DNA from: Chloroflexota bacterium
Lineage (GTDB): Bacteria > Chloroflexota > Anaerolineae > B4-G1 > SLSP01
Assembly (NCBI GenBank): GCA_012798275.1
Contig: JAAZNO010000388.1
Location: 1-5,046, forward strand
Direction: 5' to 3'
DNA: 5,046 nucleotides
In this document: one piece after another, positions 1 to 5,046 of the stretch
How the letters are laid out: each line of letters begins with the position of its first letter
Numbering within the stretch: the first letter of the stretch is position 1
Position numbers and translations under genes: made by a program
Notes under the pieces: generated by a model
Told to the model about the DNA's origin: nothing
Databases searched by the model: none
What the model saw: the letters and a program-made list of their open reading frames with translations, nothing else

Positions 1-1
1 C

Positions 2-328
2 GTACTGCGGCAACCTGGCGGAGATTTGCAACGCCATCCGCGCTCCACGGAACGCAGCGCTACGTATGGCCCGGAGGTACAAGCGGCCCTGGCGGTGATT
101 GCCGAGAGTCTCGATGACGTCTGTGCCGAACGCCGGCACCCGCAAGTGGTGACCACAGCGGAGTATCTGGCGGCCCATGGGGAATTGCTACTCACCCCCA
201 CGCTGCACGCGCAACTGGCTCACATCAGCCTCTCCACCGTGCGCCGCCACCGCCCACCGGGCTACGACGACGTGCCGCCAGGCTCACGCTTCGGTAGCAT
301 CATCATTTTAGGGAACACCGGGGCGTAA
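2..328 (+). pseudogene. Truncated integrase-type (DDE) transposase, N-terminal region only
   Basis: The frame is open from the window's left edge (first codons read VLRQPGGD) to a TAA at 326-328, so the true start lies outside; the TTG at 26 is only the first start-like codon inside. The stretch GPEVQAALAVIAESLDDVCA, then an AEYLAAHGELLLTP-like segment and AQLAHISLSTVRRH, follows the pattern of the N-terminal helix-turn-helix and linker part of integrase-core insertion-sequence transposases (a Gly-Pro-Glu-Val start, a helix with a conserved Cys, an 'HGEL.L.P' turn, then 'IS.aTv.R'). In that family several hundred residues with the DDE catalytic core should follow. Here the protein ends about 30 residues after the STVRRH helix with an unrelated tail (GYDDVPPGSRFGSIIILGNT). 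No catalytic core is visible before the convergent helicase gene. It is therefore most likely a 3'-truncated IS relic. The family call rests on recognised pattern, not a search; a small unrelated protein is possible. Confidence 0.6.
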
Positions 329-339
329 AATAGAGATCA

Positions 340-389
340 GTGAGCCGTGAGTCGAGAGCTGTCGTAGTCACGGCTCACAACTTTTATTT
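340..389. terminator. Inverted repeat / probable bidirectional terminator between convergent genes
   Basis: GTGAGCCGTGA at 340-350 is perfectly complementary to TCACGGCTCAC at 368-378, giving an 11-bp stem with a 17-nt loop. On the plus strand it is followed by a T-rich run (CTTTTATTT, 381-389). On the minus strand, after the hairpin, the sequence reads TGATCTCTATTTT, a weaker T-rich stretch. It sits in the 63-bp gap between the transposase relic (stop 326-328) and the helicase stop codon (392-394), where a shared terminator is expected. The loop is long and the T-tracts are interrupted, so it could instead be a dispersed palindromic repeat or an IS-derived end. Confidence 0.55.
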
Positions 390-391
390 CC

Positions 392-736
392 TCATCCCCC
401 GCCAAACACCTCGGGATGCTCCTGGAGCTGCGCTGCCAGGTCGCGGTCGTAGCGGATGACGATGACGCGGTACCCCCGGGCCTGTAAAGCGTGGCGCAGG
501 TTAGCGTCGCGCTGATGCTGCTCGACAGTATCATGGACCGCCCCATCGCAGAAGACGCAGGTGTGGGGCGCATAGAAGAAGTCGGCGTTGCAGCGTGGTT
601 CAAGGATGGCGTGTTGCGCGTCATCCGGCAGGCGATAGCCGCCCGCCGCCAGCGCCTCCAGGAAGCGCCGTTCCAGGCCGGAGCGGACGTCGGTGAGCGC
701 CTGGAGCCAGGCCAGCTGTTCCTCCCAGGTGCGGCC
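392..736 (-). other. C-terminal PD-(D/E)XK-like (DUF559/Vsr-type) domain
   Basis: Residues ~1435-1548 run: a helix with SGLERRFLEAL (Glu 1456), a strand with NADFFY (Asp 1486), CVFCDGAVHD (Asp 1498, His 1502), then QRDANLRHALQARGYRVIVI ending the fold with a basic, GYRV-type strand. The order Glu-helix, D-strand, 'xxDGxxH' strand, 'D..R...L...G..V' helix-strand matches the DUF559/Vsr-like branch of restriction-endonuclease folds. The usual ExDG acid appears as F-C-D-G here (Phe 1496, Cys 1497), so catalytic competence is uncertain. It could be a nuclease or a DNA-binding remnant of one. Confidence 0.62.
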
Positions 737-3700
737 AGCGCTGCGGGGGAAGGTGCGCGCGTGCGTCAACGCCACCAACAGTTCCCGCACCTGGCGTCGG
801 TCCAGGTTGAGGGCGTCCAGCTGATTGCTGTAGCTCAGCAGGCACTCATAACAGGCGGCGATACATTCTGGTTTGAGGTCAGCGCCGTCGGCCGTGTAGT
901 GCAACCGCGCTAGCGCCGCCTGAGCGATTTGGGCCAGCGCGTCAGTCTCCTCCAGCAAGCGGCGCAGCACGCCGCTGCCCCCTTCGGAAGTCTCGTAGAA
1001 GAGGAGGGCGCGGTGCTCACCGCGGCCTATGCGCTCTGCCGCCAGTTCGTTCTCCTCCAGCTGATAGACCTGCTCCATGCCACGCTGCAGCGCATATTGC
1101 AAGGTCACGGTGAAAGCCGCGTCAGCGAACAGGTCGGGCGGCACGAGTTGCAAGAGCAGCAGGTTTTGAGTCTCCTGCACCGCCAGGCGCACGTTTTCCA
1201 GTCGCTGCGGGCGCGCCGTGGGCCGGGGGGGCGACGCTGTTTCTGTGACCAGCTCCCCGCTTTCAAAATCCACGACGAACCCCGGCGTGCGCGCGGTGCG
1301 CCAGCCATGATTGACGCGCAAGAGCGTGGCGGCCGGCGCATAGAGCAGGTGAAAAAGAGGCTGCCCCTGGACGATGACGTCGGCCGGTTGCACGCGAGCG
1401 CTGCCGTCGAGAGCAGGAGAGAATTGATAGAAGGTTTGGATGCTGTAGCCGCGCCGACGGCGTTCTTCCTCGTCTGAGGTGATGCGCTCGCGGCGCCGGG
1501 TCTTGACGTTGGGCATGTCCAGCAGGGAGACGAGCAGGCTGTTCTCGCCATCAAAACGGGTATGGCAGGCCGGGCACAGGTCAAAGGCCGGCTCGCAAAA
1601 GGCCCCACAGGTGTAGCAGAAGCGCTGTTGCCGGCGTCGTTCATCCAATCCGCCGGGCGGCGCTTGAAAAGCCACCACTTCCCACTTGGCGCCTTCGTGA
1701 TAGAGGATGTTGCCCGGCGCGAATTCCCGCAGCGCCAGCTCGCGGGGGCGGGGGATGAATTCCCCTTCGCCGCGCGGCACCCAGGCCCGCAACGGTAGCG
1801 CCGGAAAGTTGTAGCCGGGCAGAAACCCCTCGCTGGCCAGGTACCGGTAGGGGTAGAAGTCACTCTCTTCGCGCTGGACGCCGATTTGTAGCAGGAGGTT
1901 GCGCTGCCGCAGGGCTTCTTGTTGCAGGCGATTGGCCTGTTGCTGGTCCTCGGCCCGGCGTGCTTGTAGCAGCGCCTGCTGCGCGGTCAGCAACTGGCGC
2001 GTGGCGGCGCGATATAGCTCCCGCCAGCGGTCAAAAGCGCGGTCAAATTCCAACGCCGCTTCCGCCAACACTTGATCAAGCCAGGCCTCGGTGAACCAGG
2101 GCGCTGCGGCTAACAGGGCAGCGTCGTGCTGTAGCACCGCCCGCATCCGCTGCCGCAACTGTTGCTGGGCGGCGGGGTTTAGATGAATGGCCGCCGCCGC
2201 CTGCTCGCGCAGGGGCAAAGCGTCCTGAACGGTATCCAGGATCCCCTCCACCGATTGCCCTAGCGGGAGCCGTACTTCGGCCAGCCAGAGGGCGTGCAGG
2301 TGCGCGCGGAGCAGGCTTTCGTTGGTGAGGTCCAGCCGGGGGGGATGGACGCTGCCCGCGACCATCTCTTCCCGATGCTGGAAGAAATACTGGTCATGGG
2401 GGTTGAGCGCCCCACAATAGGTGAAAATCAGGCCGGCCTGTCCCTGCCGTCCGGCGCGTCCGCTGCGCTGCGCGTAATTGGCCGGCGTGGGCGGGACGTT
2501 GCGCAGATGCACCATATCTAAATCGGCGATATCAATGCCCAGTTCCATCGTGGGCGAGCAGACCAGGTAGGGCAGGCGGCGGCCCAGTTCCCGCTCTTTG
2601 GTCTCGTCGCGCTCCTCCCACCGGAAGCGGCGTTCCCGGCGTTCGCGCTCGCCTGGGGCGACCACCTGAGCGGTGTGTTCGCGCGCTTCCAAACCGGCGA
2701 GTTCTGCCGCGGTTTCCCGGTAGAAGCGTTGGAAGAAGGTGTTGACCGGTCGCCGGCTGGCAGTGTACGCCTCGGCCACGGCGCGACGGGTGTAGAGCGG
2801 GTCCAGCGGCGGCGGCGCGTCATCGCCGACTTCCCACAACAGACAGGCGGAGTCCAGCTGGAAGCGCTGGTGATCATCTACCGGCGTCAGCCGCACCAGC
2901 AGCCCGTGGGCGAGCAAGCAGTTGAGCAATTGCTCCAGCACCGGGCGGTAAGCGGCACTCTCCAGCGTCAGCTGCCGACGCAAATGCCGGCCGATGGCGC
3001 TGCGCGCGCCCAGACTGAAGCCCTCCACCCACCGGGCGGACTCTCCTTTGAGGAGGAAGCAGGGCGCCGGGCGCAGTTCGACGCCTTCGCCATCCAGGCC
3101 CCAGGTATCGTTCAGCTGTTGCTCGCAGCGTCGCAGCAGCAGCGGCTGTTCGGACTCTTGCAGCACGAGCGCATTGATCGCCAGCTTGCGGCGGAACTGG
3201 TCCAGCAGCGGACGCAGGAGCGCGATGCGGCCTGCTGGACTTTGAGCTGCCAGCGCTGGATGGAAGTCCCAGGCGCCGGCATCCTGACAAAGTTCTGCCA
3301 GGCCCCGATAGCCGATGTGCAACAGGCCGAGCTCTTCCAGGTTGGGCTGGATGACGCGCCAGCCCCGGCGTAAGTCAGCGTAGAGACGGTATTCGGTCAG
3401 GGCGGTGAAGACTCGCCAGACATCGGCGGCGGCGGCAGTGTCCGGCGCCAGCTCCGGGTTGCGGGCGATATCGCGCAGGGTGAGGCTGGCTTGCAACGCC
3501 GCCACTACCTGCGGCGCCACCCGGTCCGGGGTCAGCGTCCCCTCAGTCTGCAAGGCGGAGACCAGCGCCGAGCGCAGCACGGCCAGCTGGATGAAGTCGT
3601 TGAAATGGCCGGCCTGGAGCGAGGCGTCCTGGCGATTATCGGTGAAGGTGAGCAATTTGTCGCGCGCGGCCTGGCTGCGGGCGGCGTGCCGGAGCAGCGC

Positions 3701-5046
3701 CGTCGCCATTACGGTGGTGGCGCTGGAACGCGCTTCGCTGGAAAGGGAGGCCAGTTTGCGGAACTCGTCCTCCCGGCGGGTGTAGAATTCGCCGCAGTGC
3801 AGGCAGAGCGCAAAAGGCGCCGGCTGATACCACAGCGGCGTGGCGTCGGAGCGAGGGGTTTCGGAGAGGGTCCCGTCCGGGCTTACCCAGACCCGGGTGG
3901 GGACGCGCTCGCGGACATCGCGCCTGACCCGCCCATTGGCTTCGCGCCATTCTTCGGGCAGCAGCTCTTCGTTCCAGTCGGGGGCAAAAGTCAAGTAGCC
4001 GGAAGTCTGATCTGCATCCAGTTCAAAGCCGCCGATGGGATGGGGCCAGATGTGATCCTCCACGCGCAGGACATGGTAGTATTCCTGCCCGCACTGGCGA
4101 CAGAATTTGAGGGGCAGGAACAGCCGCGTTGCGTCGGCGCGCAGCTGGCCCGCCAGGCTGAATTCCCGGCGGTCCGGCGGCTCGAGGGTGGCATAGAGAG
4201 CCCGCCCCTGGCCGATAAACTGGTGGAGTTTGAAAGCCAGGGCGCGCCCGCCGTCTTCCCGTTCCAGGCTGCCGCCCAGGGTCAGCCAGGCGCGCAGGGC
4301 GTGTTCACAATCCTCTGGAGCGAGACCGGTTTCGGTCGCCAGCTGTTGCGCCGCAGCGGGCAGGGTCTGGGGGACGCGCCGCCGATACCCGCCGTTTTCA
4401 GGCTCGAGGCCAAAGGTCTGTTCCAGCCAGCGGGAGAGAGGGTGAGTCTGGAAGTCTGAGAGTGTAAACGGCCGCGAGCTCTCAGTTTCTTGTCTGGAGA
4501 GCACCACTCGCAATTCTTCTGCCGTGGGCGGACCGCCCTGCGTGAAGGGGCTGAGGGTCTCCTCAATGATGTCCGCGGGGTCAAAGGGATGCCCGAACAG
4601 GCGGCTGGCAAAGTCGGCCACGGCCTGCCGCCGTCCCTGAGGCGTGACCTCCCGTTCCGCGACCATGGTGGCCGAGGTACCGATGTGGATGATTTCGGGC
4701 GCGGCGGCGCGCTCTTTGAGGCGCCGGATGAGCAGGGCGACGTCCGCGCCCTGCCGCCCGCGATAGGTGTGGAGCTCGTCAAAGACCAGGTAGCGCAGCC
4801 CGCCGCCAGCGGTATCCAGGAAGCGCTGGTCTTCGGGCCGGACGAGCATCAGTTCGGCCATCATGTAGTTGGTGAGGAGGAGATGCGGGGGATGCTGGCG
4901 CAGCGCTTGCCGCGCCTCTTCATTCGTCTCGCCGGTGTAGCGGGCAAAGGTGAGGGGACAGGGCCGGCCGGTGCGCTGTTTGTAGCCGGCCTGGAATGTT
5001 TCCAGCGCCTGCACCTGGGAGTTGACCAGGGCGTTCATGGGGTAGA
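392..5046 (-). CDS. Giant DExH-box helicase with DUF1998 Zn domain and nuclease-like C-terminus (5' partial)
   Basis: This is an ATP-dependent superfamily 2 nucleic-acid helicase of the long COG1205/DUF1998 type, expected to act on DNA in the cytoplasm. Numbering from the Met at 5038, visible motifs are: Ia (YPMNALVNSQ, with YP before residue 1), DELH at 87-90 (motif II), GTSAT at 120-124 (III), FTDNRQDASLQAGHFNDF at 465-482 (around IV), ELGIDIADL at 832-840 (V) and QRSGRAGR at 857-864 (VI). Cysteine pairs at 313/316 and 412/415, a ribbon at 1141-1158 and the DUF1998 cluster at 1392-1399 suggest several metal sites. The last ~115 residues look like a PD-(D/E)XK fold. The frame stays open to the right edge, so Walker A, the Q motif and the real start are missing; the full protein is probably 1,700 residues or more. 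The stop is TGA at 392-394, just past a hairpin. All visible motifs are intact and there is no internal stop, so the gene looks functional. MrfA is about half this size; the single-chain layout is closer to DruE-type defence helicases, but without neighbours no system name is safe. Confidence 0.9.
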   Translation of the reverse strand, partial: YPMNALVNSQVQALETFQAGYKQRTGRPCPLTFARYTGETNEEARQALRQHPPHLLLTNYMMAELMLVRPEDQRFLDTAGGGLRYLVFDELHTYRGRQGADVALLIRRLKERAAAPEIIHIGTSATMVAEREVTPQGRRQAVADFASRLFGHPFDPADIIEETLSPFTQGGPPTAEELRVVLSRQETESSRPFTLSDFQTHPLSRWLEQTFGLEPENGGYRRRVPQTLPAAAQQLATETGLAPEDCEHALRAWLTLGGSLEREDGGRALAFKLHQFIGQGRALYATLEPPDRREFSLAGQLRADATRLFLPLKFCRQCGQEYYHVLRVEDHIWPHPIGGFELDADQTSGYLTFAPDWNEELLPEEWREANGRVRRDVRERVPTRVWVSPDGTLSETPRSDATPLWYQPAPFALCLHCGEFYTRREDEFRKLASLSSEARSSATTVMATALLRHAARSQAARDKLLTFTDNRQDASLQAGHFNDFIQLAVLRSALVSALQTEGTLTPDRVAPQVVAALQASLTLRDIARNPELAPDTAAAADVWRVFTALTEYRLYADLRRGWRVIQPNLEELGLLHIGYRGLAELCQDAGAWDFHPALAAQSPAGRIALLRPLLDQFRRKLAINALVLQESEQPLLLRRCEQQLNDTWGLDGEGVELRPAPCFLLKGESARWVEGFSLGARSAIGRHLRRQLTLESAAYRPVLEQLLNCLLAHGLLVRLTPVDDHQRFQLDSACLLWEVGDDAPPPLDPLYTRRAVAEAYTASRRPVNTFFQRFYRETAAELAGLEAREHTAQVVAPGERERRERRFRWEERDETKERELGRRLPYLVCSPTMELGIDIADLDMVHLRNVPPTPANYAQRSGRAGRQGQAGLIFTYCGALNPHDQYFFQHREEMVAGSVHPPRLDLTNESLLRAHLHALWLAEVRLPLGQSVEGILDTVQDALPLREQAAAAIHLNPAAQQQLRQRMRAVLQHDAALLAAAPWFTEAWLDQVLAEAALEFDRAFDRWRELYRAATRQLLTAQQALLQARRAEDQQQANRLQQEALRQRNLLLQIGVQREESDFYPYRYLASEGFLPGYNFPALPLRAWVPRGEGEFIPRPRELALREFAPGNILYHEGAKWEVVAFQAPPGGLDERRRQQRFCYTCGAFCEPAFDLCPACHTRFDGENSLLVSLLDMPNVKTRRRERITSDEEERRRRGYSIQTFYQFSPALDGSARVQPADVIVQGQPLFHLLYAPAATLLRVNHGWRTARTPGFVVDFESGELVTETASPPRPTARPQRLENVRLAVQETQNLLLLQLVPPDLFADAAFTVTLQYALQRGMEQVYQLEENELAAERIGRGEHRALLFYETSEGGSGVLRRLLEETDALAQIAQAALARLHYTADGADLKPECIAACYECLLSYSNQLDALNLDRRQVRELLVALTHARTFPRSAGRTWEEQLAWLQALTDVRSGLERRFLEALAAGGYRLPDDAQHAILEPRCNADFFYAPHTCVFCDGAVHDTVEQHQRDANLRHALQARGYRVIVIRYDRDLAAQLQEHPEVFGGG
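809..1126 (-). other. DUF1998 / MrfA-like Zn-binding domain
   Basis: Residues ~1305-1410 hold TLQYALQRGMEQVYQLEENE, then LLFYETSEGGSGVLRRL, and end with ECIAACYECLLSYSNQ and LNLDRR. The F-Y-E-x-x-x-G-G-x-G block, the C-x3-C-x2-C-L-x-S-Y-x-N signature (Cys 1392, 1396, 1399) and the trailing LDR are the classic marks of DUF1998. In MrfA this domain binds zinc through four cysteines; a fourth ligand is not obvious next to the three seen here and might come from elsewhere in the chain. DUF1998 occurs in MrfA (DNA repair), DrmB (DISARM) and DruE (Druantia). Confidence 0.85.
1565..1618 (-). other. Zinc ribbon CxxC-x3-C...CxxC
   Basis: Residues 1141-1160 contain Cys at 1141, 1144, 1148, 1155 and 1158, followed by His 1160. 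The CxxCG...CPxCH spacing is typical of a rubredoxin-like zinc ribbon. It follows a conserved-looking block (SDFYPYRYLASEGFLPGYNF, residues 1059-1078) that lies just before this ribbon in long DUF1998 helicases. Likely roles are structural support or nucleic-acid contact. Confidence 0.7.
1880..2060 (-). other. Predicted coiled-coil / long helix linker
   Basis: Residues ~994-1053 are rich in Ala, Gln, Leu, Glu and Arg without Gly or Pro (for example QLLTAQQALLQARRAE and QQQANRLQQEALRQRNLLLQ), which suggests a long amphipathic helix or coiled coil. It connects the helicase core to the zinc-rich C-terminal half and could be a lever, or a docking surface for a partner protein. No heptad score could be computed here. 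Confidence 0.55.
2423..3655 (-). other. Helicase C-lobe with long insert between motif IV region and motifs V/VI
   Basis: KLLTFTDNRQDASLQAGHF begins at residue 461 and opens the second RecA-like domain. The next unmistakable motif is SPTMELGIDIADL at 828-840, then NVPPTPANYAQRSGRAGRQG at 847-866, with the arginine-finger motif VI encoded at 2447-2470. Some 330 residues lie between, where compact helicases have well under 100. The insert contains AELCQDAGAWDF, a basic block RPLLDQFRRKLAIN, and a winged-helix-like part (residues ~683-735, LTLESAAYRPVLEQLLNCLL onward). It ends with EHTAQ and an Arg/Glu-rich stretch (787-818). The insert looks like a normal feature of this long family and not a foreign insertion, because motifs on both sides stay in one frame. 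Confidence 0.8.
3794..4102 (-). other. Split four-cysteine (putative zinc-binding) module
   Basis: FCRQCGQEYY (Cys 313 and 316) and LCLHCGEFYT (Cys 412 and 415) are two CxxCG knuckles 95 residues apart, flanking an aromatic and acidic segment (residues 317-411). Paired CxxCG knuckles with aromatic followers typically coordinate one zinc ion, so the intervening segment would be an inserted loop or small domain. The module sits between the N-lobe and the TDNRQD block, where it could hold the two helicase lobes together or contact DNA. Zinc binding is inferred from cysteine spacing only. Confidence 0.65.
4657..5044 (-). other. Helicase N-lobe: motifs Ia, II (DELH) and III (SAT)
   Basis: This is the second half of the first RecA-like domain. 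TAC CCC at 5044-5039 plus the ATG at 5038 encode the YPMN start of motif Ia, which contacts the nucleic-acid backbone. LLLTNYMMAELML (residues 53-65) is the usual block downstream of Ia in this family. DELH is encoded at 4769-4780 and gives the Mg-ATP-binding and hydrolysing acid pair. GTSAT (residues 120-124) couples hydrolysis to unwinding. The Walker A lysine loop should lie a few dozen residues upstream, outside the window. Confidence 0.88.

Noticed and set aside
337..624. 95-codon minus-strand frame running over the hairpin and the helicase 3' end
   Set aside because: It overlaps the nuclease-like domain in a different frame and reads through the inverted repeat; its product is low-complexity with no motif.
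929..1477. 182-codon plus-strand frame, and similar ones at 491-913 and 2675-3373
   Set aside because: All are fully antisense to the helicase, have low-complexity products without family resemblance, and overlap regions encoding clear DUF1998 or helicase sequence on the minus strand.
1105..1863. 252-codon minus-strand frame overlapping the helicase in another frame, and similar ones at 2518-2877, 2874-3290, 3636-3950 and 4282-4782
   Set aside because: They are frame-shifted readings of the helicase itself with Arg/Pro/Ser/Ala-rich products. The main frame carries all conserved motifs without a break.
3491..4459. 322-codon open frame on the plus strand
   Set aside because: It lies antisense to the helicase region encoding the split Cys module and TDNRQD block. 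Its product is Gly/Gln/Ala/Arg-rich with no recognisable domain, as expected for the complement of a GC-rich gene.
5036..5038. ATG as the helicase start codon
   Set aside because: It is the internal Met of motif Ia (YPMNALVNSQ), and the frame continues upstream to the window edge.
392..5046. Assignment as MrfA, DrmA or DruE by name
   Set aside because: MrfA is far shorter and DrmA normally lacks a fused DUF1998. DruE is plausible, but no Druantia partner gene is visible and no profile search could be run, so no symbol is given.
1..5046. CRISPR array, tRNA or rRNA genes
   Set aside because: No regularly spaced direct repeats were noticed and no tRNA- or rRNA-like sequence was recognised; almost all of the window is covered by one coding frame.

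Overview
The window is GC-rich bacterial DNA dominated by one very large gene on the minus strand. It encodes at least 1,550 residues of a DExH-box superfamily 2 helicase of the long COG1205-like, DUF1998-carrying group. No taxonomic marker is present. High GC, the transposase type and the protein style would fit a Chloroflexota- or actinobacterial-like genome, but that is a weak guess.

Layout. (1) Positions 2-328, plus strand: a reading frame open to the left edge. It resembles the N-terminal, DNA-binding part of an integrase-type (DDE, rve-like) insertion-sequence transposase, and it stops before any catalytic core, so it is probably an IS remnant. (2) Positions 329-391: a short intergenic gap with an 11-bp perfect inverted repeat (340-350 / 368-378) between two convergent genes. 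It is best read as a terminator hairpin, possibly bidirectional. (3) Positions 392-5046, minus strand: the helicase, whose 5' end runs off the right edge. The first in-frame ATG (5036-5038) is not the true start. It is the Met inside motif Ia (YPMNALVNSQ), and the codons before it (TAC CCC) supply the conserved Tyr-Pro. The Q motif and Walker A (motif I) must lie beyond the window.

Within the helicase the order is: motif Ia, DELH (motif II), SAT (motif III), a split four-cysteine module (C313/C316 with C412/C415), the FTDNRQDASLQAGHFNDF block (around motif IV), a roughly 330-residue family-specific insert, motifs V and VI (ELGIDIADL and QRSGRAGR), a helical/coiled-coil stretch, a CxxC-x3-C...CxxC zinc ribbon, a DUF1998/MrfA-like Zn domain, and a C-terminal domain resembling a DUF559/Vsr-type PD-(D/E)XK nuclease fold. 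Residue numbers here and below count from the internal Met at 5038.

The architecture (giant helicase, DUF1998 and a nuclease-like tail in one chain, beside an IS relic) suggests a DNA repair or anti-phage defence enzyme, comparable with DruE of Druantia, DrmA+DrmB of DISARM, or MrfA. No partner gene lies in the window. The gene is the last in its transcription unit, so any partners would be upstream, beyond position 5046. Whether this is a known or a new system cannot be settled from this window alone.
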